64,000 nt of DNA, from positions 1-64,000 of the forward strand of contig NZ_KK366017.1 of assembly GCF_000686805.1 (NCBI RefSeq). Direction: 5' to 3'. The first letter of the stretch is position 1. Each line of letters opens with the position of its first letter. Positions 33,363 through 40,636 of this stretch are shown here, in pieces. The position numbers were made by a program, and so were the translations under genes. The DNA is from Bacillus sp. UNC41MFS5. Its GTDB lineage: Bacteria > Bacillota > Bacilli > Bacillales_B > DSM-18226. Below the pieces are notes generated by a model that was not told the origin of the DNA, did not search any database, and saw only the letters and a list, made by a program, of their open reading frames with translations.

Positions 33363-34223
33363 ATGAAAAAGGGTAAAATCGGCGTGCAAATGATGATGCT
33401 AAAAGGCAAAGTTGAAGAACTTGGTGCCTATGAAACAATGAAAAAAGTAAGTGAGCTTGGCTATCACGCTGTAGAGGTATCACAGATCCCGATGACAGCT
33501 GAGAATGTAGCGGAATTAAGGAGTGCTAGTATCGACTTTGATATCAAAATAGTGGCTCTTTCAGCTGCATTAGAGCCCATGCTTCCTGGCGCGCCTGGCG
33601 AGACATTAACTAATGATTTTGAAAAAATCGTAAATGATTGTAAGACTCTCGACTGTAATTTTTTACGAATCGGAATGTTGCCGTTAACTTGTATGGGTCA
33701 CAAAGATAGAATCATGGATTTTATTGAAAAAGCAGAAGCGATGGCCCACAGATTAGCTGAGCATGGAATTGAATTGTATTATCATACACATCACCTCGAA
33801 TTCCAAAAATATGATGGTGAATATTTATTGGATATCATTAAAAACAACACAACTAAACTAGGTTTTGAGTTAGATGTTCACTGGATTCAAAGAGCAGGCG
33901 TAAATCCGGTCGAGTTTGTTAAACAATACGCTGGTCGCATTTCTTTAATTCACCTCAAAGATTACCGAATCGGACAAATGGATTTAAGTGAAGTAGACTT
34001 TAGTGATTTATCTAAATTCATGCAAGTCTTTACGAATACAATTGAATTTGCGGAACTTGGGGAGGGAAACCTTGATATCAAGGCAATTACTGAAGCAGGT
34101 CTAGAGAGTGGCGCACAATATTTCTTGGTGGAACAAGATGATACCTATGGCCGCGATCCATTCGATTGTTTAGAGATTTCAGCAAAACATTTGAGAAAAT
34201 TAGGATTTAGTGAATGGTTTTAA
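33363..34223 (+). CDS. TIM-barrel sugar isomerase/epimerase-like protein, second
   Basis: A 286-residue TIM-barrel protein of the same family as the first gene of the operon but only distantly similar. Metal-site segments are YYHTHHLEFQ, LGFELDVHW, ISLIHLKDY and FLVEQDDTYG. GGAGGGG precedes ATG 33363. It is the last gene of the operon; two copies of the GGTGTCAGGCAC repeat follow its stop. Confidence 0.82.
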   Translation: MKKGKIGVQMMMLKGKVEELGAYETMKKVSELGYHAVEVSQIPMTAENVAELRSASIDFDIKIVALSAALEPMLPGAPGETLTNDFEKIVNDCKTLDCNFLRIGMLPLTCMGHKDRIMDFIEKAEAMAHRLAEHGIELYYHTHHLEFQKYDGEYLLDIIKNNTTKLGFELDVHWIQRAGVNPVEFVKQYAGRISLIHLKDYRIGQMDLSEVDFSDLSKFMQVFTNTIEFAELGEGNLDIKAITEAGLESGAQYFLVEQDDTYGRDPFDCLEISAKHLRKLGFSEWF

Positions 34224-34231
34224 ATAAAATG

Positions 34232-34262
34232 GGTGTCAGGCACTAGGATGGTGTCAGGCACC
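34232..34262. repeat. Two copies of the GGTGTCAGGCACY repeat
   Basis: GGTGTCAGGCACT at 34232-34244 and GGTGTCAGGCACC at 34250-34262, same orientation, five bases apart, directly after the operon. Further copies are at 9990-10002, 28796-28808 (reverse) and 38402-38414. Confidence 0.8.
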
Positions 34263-34278
34263 TTTCTTTTATTTAACA

Positions 34279-34312
34279 AAAAAAACAATTCACATTTTAT
34301 TTTTGTGAATTG
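34279..34312 (-). terminator. Terminator of the small peptide gene
   Basis: On the minus strand CAATTCACA pairs with TGTGAATTG and is followed by T8. The stop codon of the peptide is in the loop. Confidence 0.8.
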
Positions 34313-34398
34313 TTTCTGACTGGTTCAGATAGATGAAATGGAATGTATTCACTATGTTTTTCAATTTGTTCAACTACTAAATTAATTAATTTCTTCAT
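34297..34398 (-). CDS. Small peptide, 33 residues, unknown
   Basis: A 33-codon frame on the minus strand starting MKKLINLVVEQIEKHSEYIP, with AGGAGG seven bases before its ATG and a strong terminator overlapping its stop. The peptide is amphipathic in its first half, with no signal or membrane helix. It sits between the TIM-barrel operon and the second ROK gene. I recognise no family; a regulatory or toxin-like micropeptide is possible. Confidence 0.6.
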   Translation of the reverse strand: MKKLINLVVEQIEKHSEYIPFHLSEPVRNNSQK

Positions 34399-34623
34399 TA
34401 CAATTCCTCCTAGTGATTTAATATTCATATTATCATTCATTATCGATATTTAAACAATCTTGTTGAAAACGGAAACAAACAGCATGAAAACGGGAACATC
34501 GGTTATGAAAGTGTTCACATCATCCTTTTTCTTATAATTACATCGATTTTCTCGTCTTTTCATTAATTACAAGTGAAAAAAGAAAAAGCCCACTGGAAGG
34601 CTTATAGTTACTTTTTGCTTATT

Positions 34624-35805
34624 CTATTTATCGAGAAAGCTTTCCTCGCTCAAAGTTAAACAAAGCTCTGAAACTCCTAAAAAGTTTTGAATGGCTAAAG
34701 CACAGGCTCCCATAATACATGCCTTTTTGCCAAATTCAGAAATCTGCAATACAGAATAATGGCTAATTGATGAAGAAAGATGGGCTTTTAGTTTATTAAC
34801 TGTATCTGGAAATAATCGAAGTACTTCACTATTGACCACTAGGATTTCAGGATTATAAAGGTTAATTAAATTATTTAGCCCAATCGAAAGAAAATAAAGA
34901 AATTGATCTAGTTCTTCATTAAAAGCAGAATCATGTTCTTTAATCCGATGCTGGATATCTTCAAAGTTAAAAGGCAGATTTTTTTGTTTTTCAGCCATTT
35001 TGATAAATAGGCTCATTTCGGAAGCGTATTGCTCCCAGCATCCTAAATTTCCGCAACTGCAGGGCAGGCCATTCGGAACAATAATCATATGCCCAATCTC
35101 ACCTGCATAGCCGTGGTATCCTTTGAATAATACACCATTAATAATGAAACCAATTCCAATTCCAGAATACAAACTAACTGATAATAAGTTGCTACATTGA
35201 TGGTGTTTGTACACTTTTTCCGCAATCGAGCATAAGTTGGCATTATTTTCGATGTAAACAATGACTCCAATTTCATTCTCTAAGTCTTTTTTTAAGTTTT
35301 TGTTTTGCCAGCCATGTTGAGGGACATAATCAACCATTTCATCTTTATTGACAATTCCATGGATTCCAATCGCAATTCCAACAAGACCGTAATAAGAAGA
35401 GGAGAACTTAAGTTTATAACAATTAATTTGTTCAATTAATAACTTCAGAATGACATCATAAGCTGATACTGGCAGTTCAATTATTTCGGTACGAACGGAA
35501 GTACCGATTAAATCTGATATGGTAAATGTAATTGAATTTTTATCAAGGTCGATTCCAAGGACAAAACCTGCATCATGGTTAACAGAGAGCATCACTGGCC
35601 TTCTCCCTAAACTTTTGTGTTCCTGTTGTGTTTCAATAATTAATTTTTTTTCTAACAAATCTGATACCTGTACTGAGATTGTAGCTTTATTTAATCCCGT
35701 AATTTTTGCCAACTCTGCTCTAGATATCATTTTATGCTCAACAATTTTACTTAAGATTAACGATCTGTTCATTTTTTTGATAAATGCTGCATCTCCTGTG
35801 AGCAT
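34624..35805 (-). CDS. ROK-family transcriptional repressor (XylR/NagC type), second copy
   Basis: A 393-residue paralogue of the regulator at 24262-25458 with the same layout: winged helix (HKMISRAELAKITGLNKATISVQVSDLLE, in two halves of the family pattern) and ROK domain with CSCGNLGCWE and GYHGYAGEIGHM. It is divergent from the LarA operon, whose promoter carries the same operator as uxaC. The two regulators may recognise the same sites and answer to different ligands. AAGGAGG precedes ATG 35805. Confidence 0.88.
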   Translation of the reverse strand: MLTGDAAFIKKMNRSLILSKIVEHKMISRAELAKITGLNKATISVQVSDLLEKKLIIETQQEHKSLGRRPVMLSVNHDAGFVLGIDLDKNSITFTISDLIGTSVRTEIIELPVSAYDVILKLLIEQINCYKLKFSSSYYGLVGIAIGIHGIVNKDEMVDYVPQHGWQNKNLKKDLENEIGVIVYIENNANLCSIAEKVYKHHQCSNLLSVSLYSGIGIGFIINGVLFKGYHGYAGEIGHMIIVPNGLPCSCGNLGCWEQYASEMSLFIKMAEKQKNLPFNFEDIQHRIKEHDSAFNEELDQFLYFLSIGLNNLINLYNPEILVVNSEVLRLFPDTVNKLKAHLSSSISHYSVLQISEFGKKACIMGACALAIQNFLGVSELCLTLSEESFLDK

Positions 35806-35850
35806 AAAGAACCTCCTTAGTTTTTTTAAAAGGAAAAAGTCTCATATTTA

Positions 35851-35879
35851 TTGACGGAAATTGTCCATAATGTTATTAT
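35851..35879 (+). promoter_or_regulatory. SigA promoter of the LarA operon
   Basis: TTGACG at 35851-35856, a 17-bp spacer and TATTAT at 35874-35879. Confidence 0.75.
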
Positions 35880-35887
35880 ACAGATAA

Positions 35888-35912
35888 TTAGTTTGTTTGG
35901 TAAACAAATTAA
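35888..35912. promoter_or_regulatory. ROK-type operator, site 4 (LarA operon)
   Basis: TTAGTTTGTTT / AAACAAATTAA with a 3-base centre (ten of eleven positions pair), nine bases after the -10 box. The right arm is identical to that at uxaC. Confidence 0.82.
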
Positions 35913-35939
35913 ATAAAAATACTTTTTTTATACCTCTTT

Positions 35940-35953
35940 TGTAAGGGATTACA
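35940..35953. promoter_or_regulatory. TGWAA-N4-TTWCA palindrome, site 4 (LarA leader)
   Basis: TGTAAGGGATTACA, a 5-4-5 inverted repeat 27 bases after the operator. It matches cre except for the central C. Confidence 0.5.
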
Positions 35954-36041
35954 AGGGGATTACTTTTATAAATTTCATAAATACATGGAATAGGATCGAA
36001 AGAGGAAAACTTAATAGGTAAAAAAAAGGAGTGAAGCAAAT

Positions 36042-37310
36042 ATGGGTATCCTACAAGAATTATTAAAAAATATTCCGGTTCCTAAGATGGCAAAAGTCAA
36101 AGTTAATTTTGATAACCAAATGATCGATGACCTTGGTTCAACCCTGATGACGCAATTACAACGAGTAGATATTCAGGAAAAGGTTAAGCCTGGGATGGAA
36201 ATTGCAATTGCTGTTGGCAGCCGGGGGCTCGATCGCCTCCCTGAAATGACCGCAGTGACAGTCCAGTTTTTAAAAGATTTGGGGGCCAAACCTTTCATTG
36301 TACCAAGTATGGGGAGCCACGGGGGAGCGACAGCAGAGGGACAGCGCGAAGTTTTAGCACATCTTGGGGTAACCGAAGAAAGTGTCGGATGCGAAATTCG
36401 CTCTTCAATGGAAGTAGTAAAGATAAGTGAGCTGCCGAATGGATTACCTATTTATGTGGATAAGTTTGCTTCAGAAGCAGATGGAATTGTGGTCATCAAC
36501 CGTATCAAACCACACACAGCTTTTCGTGGTCCTGTTGAAAGTGGAATGATGAAGATGATTAGTATCGGATTAGGAAAGCAAAAAGGTGCAGAAGCTTGCC
36601 ATCAAATGGGATTTAAGTATATGGCAGAAAATGTTCCAGCCATGGCGAAGATCATTATGGAAAGGACCCCTTTCCTGTTTGGGGTTGCATCCGTTGAAAA
36701 TGCATTTGATAAAGTAGCCATCATTGAAGTACTTACTTCAGAAGAGATAATAAATAAAGAACCTGAGCTTCAAAAGAAAGCAAAAGAGTTGCTCCCAAAG
36801 CTTTTCTTTGATCAATTGGATGTCCTGGTCATTGATGAAATTGGCAAAAATATTAGTGGTGATGGAATGGATCCTAATATTACCGGACGTTATCCAACTC
36901 CATATGCTTCTGGTGGACCGGATGTAAACAAAATGGTGGTCCTCGATGTAACACATCAATCCGAGGGAAATGCCAATGGAGTAGGCACGGCAGACTTTAC
37001 GACACAAAGGCTTGTAGACAAGATGGATAAAGAAGGAACTTATGCCAATGGCTTAACTTCAACCGTTGTTGCTCCAACTAAAATTGCTACAACTTTACCA
37101 AACGATAAACAAGCGTTCCAAGCGGCAATCAAAACATGTAATATCTTAGATTTTACAAACGTCAAATTAGTCCGCATTAAAAATACATTAGTATTAAGTG
37201 AAATTGAAGTATCGGAGCCTTTACTAGATTATGTGAGGCAGCATCCTAATATGGAACAATGTTCTGATCTTTATGATATTCCTTTCAATGAAAATGGAAA
37301 TTTATTTTAA
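36042..37310 (+). CDS. LarA-family nickel-pincer racemase/epimerase, proposed gluconate/mannonate 2-epimerase
   Basis: A 422-residue member of the LarA (DUF2088) family, which uses a nickel-pincer nucleotide for racemisation of 2-hydroxy acids. Aligning spacings with lactate racemase LarA (His108, His174, Lys184, His200), I find His93 in GSHGGAT, His158 in RIKPHTAF, Lys171 in GMMKMISIG and His187 in GAEACHQMG; the Lys-to-His distance of 16 is the same. The cofactor genes follow in the same operon. Two neighbours are a UxuB-like reductase and a gluconokinase-like enzyme. LarA homologues are reported to include a D-gluconate 2-epimerase, so mannonate/gluconate is my best substrate guess; lactate itself is unlikely. 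GGAG with normal spacing precedes ATG 36042. Confidence 0.82.
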   Translation: MGILQELLKNIPVPKMAKVKVNFDNQMIDDLGSTLMTQLQRVDIQEKVKPGMEIAIAVGSRGLDRLPEMTAVTVQFLKDLGAKPFIVPSMGSHGGATAEGQREVLAHLGVTEESVGCEIRSSMEVVKISELPNGLPIYVDKFASEADGIVVINRIKPHTAFRGPVESGMMKMISIGLGKQKGAEACHQMGFKYMAENVPAMAKIIMERTPFLFGVASVENAFDKVAIIEVLTSEEIINKEPELQKKAKELLPKLFFDQLDVLVIDEIGKNISGDGMDPNITGRYPTPYASGGPDVNKMVVLDVTHQSEGNANGVGTADFTTQRLVDKMDKEGTYANGLTSTVVAPTKIATTLPNDKQAFQAAIKTCNILDFTNVKLVRIKNTLVLSEIEVSEPLLDYVRQHPNMEQCSDLYDIPFNENGNLF

Positions 37311-37334
37311 TCGAAAAAAGGGAGAGAGTAAATA

Positions 37335-38105
37335 ATGGCACAATTATTTGATTTAAGTGGAAAAGTTGCAGTTGCAATTGGTGGAAACGGTGTTTTGGGA
37401 TCAGCTATGGCAAAAGGCTTGGCTTCCCACGGTGCAAAAGTTGCAATTGTAGGACGTAATCTTGAAAAAGCAGAAGAAGTTGCCAAGGAAATTAATGAGA
37501 GTGGCGGGGAAGCCAAGGCATTTTCTGCAGATGTTAGTTCAAAGGATTCCTTAGTTAACGCTGCGAATGAAATTGAACAATGGTCCGGCGGATGGGACAT
37601 CCTATTAAATGCACCAGGTACAAATAGTGCCACACCATTTTTCGAACTTGGCATGGACGAATGGGACAAAATTATGGATATAAATTTAAAAGGTATTGTG
37701 TTAACCTGTCAGATTTTTGCGAAGAAAATGATTGAGCAGGAAAGAAAAGGAAGTATTATTAATATCTCTTCCGTTTCTTCAACAACCCCACTATCAAGAG
37801 TGTTTACGTATTCCGTATCAAAAGCTGGCCTTAACAGCGTTACTCAGTTTTTAGCACGTGAATTTGCACCAAATGGTATTCGTGTCAATGCAATTATTCC
37901 AGGATTTTTCCCTGCTGAACAAAACCGAAAAATTTTAGATAAAGAGCGAATTGAATCAATCATGAGACATACTCCAATGAATCGTTTTGGTGAGGCGGAA
38001 GAGTTACAAGGTGCTACGGTTTGGCTTGCCTCTGAAAAAGCGTCGAGTTTTGTTACAGGAACTCTTATACGAGTAGATGGCGGATTTGGCAGTATGACAA
38101 TATAA
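37335..38105 (+). CDS. uxuB: SDR oxidoreductase, probable D-mannonate oxidoreductase (fructuronate reductase)
   Basis: A 256-residue classical short-chain dehydrogenase. The glycine motif is GGNGVLGSAMA, and catalytic Ser, Tyr and Lys lie in NISSVSS and YSVSKAG. The segment IIPGFFPAEQNRKIL is shared by SDR-type mannonate oxidoreductases of Firmicutes, where B. subtilis UxuB is also an SDR. In this context it would reduce D-fructuronate from UxaC to D-mannonate. It starts 24 bases after the LarA homologue. The symbol is a functional proposal; another sugar-acid specificity cannot be excluded. Confidence 0.72.
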   Translation: MAQLFDLSGKVAVAIGGNGVLGSAMAKGLASHGAKVAIVGRNLEKAEEVAKEINESGGEAKAFSADVSSKDSLVNAANEIEQWSGGWDILLNAPGTNSATPFFELGMDEWDKIMDINLKGIVLTCQIFAKKMIEQERKGSIINISSVSSTTPLSRVFTYSVSKAGLNSVTQFLAREFAPNGIRVNAIIPGFFPAEQNRKILDKERIESIMRHTPMNRFGEAEELQGATVWLASEKASSFVTGTLIRVDGGFGSMTI

Positions 38106-38191
38106 ATCCAGTGCACATAATTCTAAAGTCCATTAAATAAATTAACAATGGCTGACTTAAATTAGATATGGGATTGGGGGAGAAACGGACC

Positions 38192-38992
38192 ATGCTAACA
38201 GAGAAATACAAAAAATTAACGTCTATTCTCCGAGATATGGAATCAGTAGTAGTTGCATTTTCAGGAGGAGTAGATAGTACTTTTTTATTAAAGGCTGCTG
38301 TAGATGCTCTAGGGGCTCGGCATGTACTCGCTGTAACAGCAGACTCTGAAAGCTATCCATCTAGTGAGCTTGAAGAGGCAAGAGTTCTTGCAAATCAAAT
38401 TGGTGTCAGGCACCAAGTGATTGAAACATCCGAACTCGCTATTCCAGGATATGCGGAAAACAATAAAAATCGATGCTATTTTTGCAAAAGCAGTTTATTT
38501 GATCATTTGATTCCAGTCATGGAAGAAAAGGGCTTTCAAAATGTGGTTTATGGTGTCATAGCAGATGATATGAATGAATTTCGACCAGGTATGCAAGCCG
38601 CTAAAGAAAAGGGGATACGCGGTCCACTCCTAGAAGCTAATCTGTTTAAACAAGAAATCAGAGAACTCTCGAGAGAATTTGATTTGCCAACATGGGATAA
38701 ACCATCATTAGCGTGTCTTTCATCAAGAATTGCCTATGGGGAATATATTACAAAAGAAAAGCTGACGAAGGTAGAAAAAGCCGAAGCCTATTTAAAGTCA
38801 CTAGCTATCCATCAGGTACGGGTGCGAACACATCAGGAGATTGCAAGGATCGAAGTAGAACCTAATGAAATGAAGAAGATTCTTGAAAATCATGACTCAA
38901 TCGTGAAAGCACTTCAAGGATATGGGTACAAATATATCACACTAGATTTAGTTGGATATCAGAGTGGAAGCATGAATAAGGTGTTGTCATAG
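38192..38992 (+). CDS. larE: LarE, sulfur transferase for nickel-pincer cofactor synthesis
   Basis: ATP-dependent enzyme that adenylates the carboxyl groups of the cofactor precursor and inserts sulfur. The PP-loop SGGVDS is at residues 24-29, NRCYFCK at 93-99, and the presumed sacrificial cysteine is Cys175 in PSLACLSSR (Cys176 in the L. plantarum enzyme). Starting at ATG 38192, nine bases after GGGGGAG, gives 266 residues; an ATG 24 bases earlier has no site. A copy of the GGTGTCAGGCACC repeat lies in frame and encodes GVRH at residues 71-74. Confidence 0.93.
   Translation: MLTEKYKKLTSILRDMESVVVAFSGGVDSTFLLKAAVDALGARHVLAVTADSESYPSSELEEARVLANQIGVRHQVIETSELAIPGYAENNKNRCYFCKSSLFDHLIPVMEEKGFQNVVYGVIADDMNEFRPGMQAAKEKGIRGPLLEANLFKQEIRELSREFDLPTWDKPSLACLSSRIAYGEYITKEKLTKVEKAEAYLKSLAIHQVRVRTHQEIARIEVEPNEMKKILENHDSIVKALQGYGYKYITLDLVGYQSGSMNKVLS
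38402..38414. repeat. GGTGTCAGGCACC repeat inside larE
   Basis: An exact copy of the 13-base palindrome otherwise found in terminators and gene ends in this window, here in frame within larE. Confidence 0.7.
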
Positions 38993-39036
38993 AGCTTTCT
39001 GCTTTTCCAATGTGGTTTAGGAAAGTACTTTTAATA

Positions 39037-39070
39037 AAAAGGCTTTGGAATAATCCAGAGCCTTTTAATA
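39037..39070 (+). terminator. Intra-operon terminator after larE
   Basis: A 13-bp stem (AAAAGGCTTTGGA with TCCAGAGCCTTTT, one mismatch) and a 4-base loop, with a short T run. It would lower or condition expression of the kinase, larB and larC. Confidence 0.65.
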
Positions 39071-39137
39071 TAACGATTATAAAAATAGCAATAAATAATA
39101 ATATTACTTATTGTTATGTGAAAAGGAAGAGGAGAAC

Positions 39138-40610
39138 ATGTCAAGAGAAGTTGTAATGGGACTTGATATCGGAACAACAAGTGTTAAAGCATGCGTATTT
39201 GACCTTCAAGGTAAATTAGTCGCCGAAGCTGAGAGAATGAACACATTCCATTATCCAAAACAAGGATGGGTCGAACAAAACCCAATGGAGATTGAGCAAT
39301 CAGCTGTACAAGCAATACAAGAGGCAATACAGAAAGCTGGCATTGAGAAAAATGAGTTGATTTCAATTGGGTTTTCTTCTGCCATGCATTCCCTTATTTG
39401 TATAGATGAGAATGGCACTCCAATATCTCCAGCCTTAATTTGGGCGGATGGAAGAAGTTATCTACAAGCAGAATCAGTGATAGAAACAATGGGAAACGAG
39501 GTGTATTCAAACACAGGTACACCGGTTCATCCCATGACGCCATTTGTTAAGTTATTATGGATGAAAGAAACGAAATATGAACCTTACTTTCAAGCAAAAT
39601 ACTTTATGTCAATTAAGGAGTATTTACTTCAATGCTGGTTTAATCAGAGGGTTATAGATTATTCGATGGCATCTGCGACAGGGTTATTTAACCCTGACAC
39701 ACATACGTGGAATCGAACATTATTATCTCTAACGGGTATTCATGAAAATCAGCTTTCTAGAATTGTTCCCCCAACTGAGATATTAACAGGGATTAATCCT
39801 CTAAAAGCCGATGAAATGGGGATTGATTCTGAACTTCCTTTTGTCATCGGTGCTGCTGATGGCCAATTGGCTAACTTGGGAATTGGAGCGATTCTCCCTG
39901 GTGAAGTGGCGGTTTCAGTTGGAACTAGCGGGGCCATTCGGCAATTCACAAGTGGAGTTAAAATGAGTGAAAATCAAGAAACCTTTTGTTATTCTTTTAC
40001 AAAGGACTTTTCTATCATTGGAGGTCCTACCAATAATGGCGGGAATGCCCTACAATGGTTAAAAGACCTTTTGAACGACTCTAGAGACTTCGCTGATTTC
40101 CTTGCAGATGCAGAAAAGGTGCCGCTTGGTGCCGATGGAATCATCTTTCACCCCTATCTAAATGGCGAAAGAGCACCACTTTGGAATCAACGGGCAAAAG
40201 GGAATTTCTTTGGATTATCTGTTACGCATAAAAGAGAACATTTTATTCGAGCGGTTCTAGAGGGTATTACTTTTAACCTCTTTCAAATTGGCAAGACTTT
40301 AGAGAGTTTAGCCGGGAAACATCAAAAGATTTATGTTAATGGTGGTTTATCCAGATCTCCATTGTGGCTGCAAATGATGGCGGATGTATTCGAGGCGGAA
40401 ATTTATGTGCCGGAGAGCTACCACAGTGCAGCATGGGGAGCAGCTTGGACAGCATTAGTGGCCACTGATAAAGTTCATTCCTTTGAAGAGATTAAAAAGA
40501 ATATCCCGATGGGTGAGGCAATCGTTCCAAATAAGGAGAATAGTGAAAAATATAGACTTATTTATGATAAATATGAAAAGTTGGCAAGTGGAATGTCTCA
40601 ACATTTTTGA
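39138..40610 (+). CDS. gntK: FGGY-family carbohydrate kinase, probable gluconokinase
   Basis: A 490-residue FGGY kinase. The N-terminal phosphate loop GLDIGTTSVKACVFD, then GFSSAMHSLICID, LIWADGRS, GTPVHPMTPFVKL and VAVSVGTSGAIRQF follow the gluconokinase (GntK) pattern more closely than xylulokinase. It would phosphorylate D-gluconate to 6-phosphogluconate. Its position between larE and larB ties the kinase to the nickel-pincer enzyme. ATG 39138 follows GAAGAGGAG; a frame from 39111 lacks a site. A xylulokinase or other sugar kinase is the alternative. Confidence 0.8.
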   Translation: MSREVVMGLDIGTTSVKACVFDLQGKLVAEAERMNTFHYPKQGWVEQNPMEIEQSAVQAIQEAIQKAGIEKNELISIGFSSAMHSLICIDENGTPISPALIWADGRSYLQAESVIETMGNEVYSNTGTPVHPMTPFVKLLWMKETKYEPYFQAKYFMSIKEYLLQCWFNQRVIDYSMASATGLFNPDTHTWNRTLLSLTGIHENQLSRIVPPTEILTGINPLKADEMGIDSELPFVIGAADGQLANLGIGAILPGEVAVSVGTSGAIRQFTSGVKMSENQETFCYSFTKDFSIIGGPTNNGGNALQWLKDLLNDSRDFADFLADAEKVPLGADGIIFHPYLNGERAPLWNQRAKGNFFGLSVTHKREHFIRAVLEGITFNLFQIGKTLESLAGKHQKIYVNGGLSRSPLWLQMMADVFEAEIYVPESYHSAAWGAAWTALVATDKVHSFEEIKKNIPMGEAIVPNKENSEKYRLIYDKYEKLASGMSQHF

Positions 40611-40636
40611 AGTTTATATAAATAGGGGGGAAATGA

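Noticed and set aside
20943..40610. Reading the locus as a xylose operon (XylR-like ROK, GPH symporter, FGGY kinase)
   Set aside because: No xylose isomerase or xylosidase is present; uxaC, gnd and the gluconokinase-type motifs fit a uronate/gluconate pathway better.
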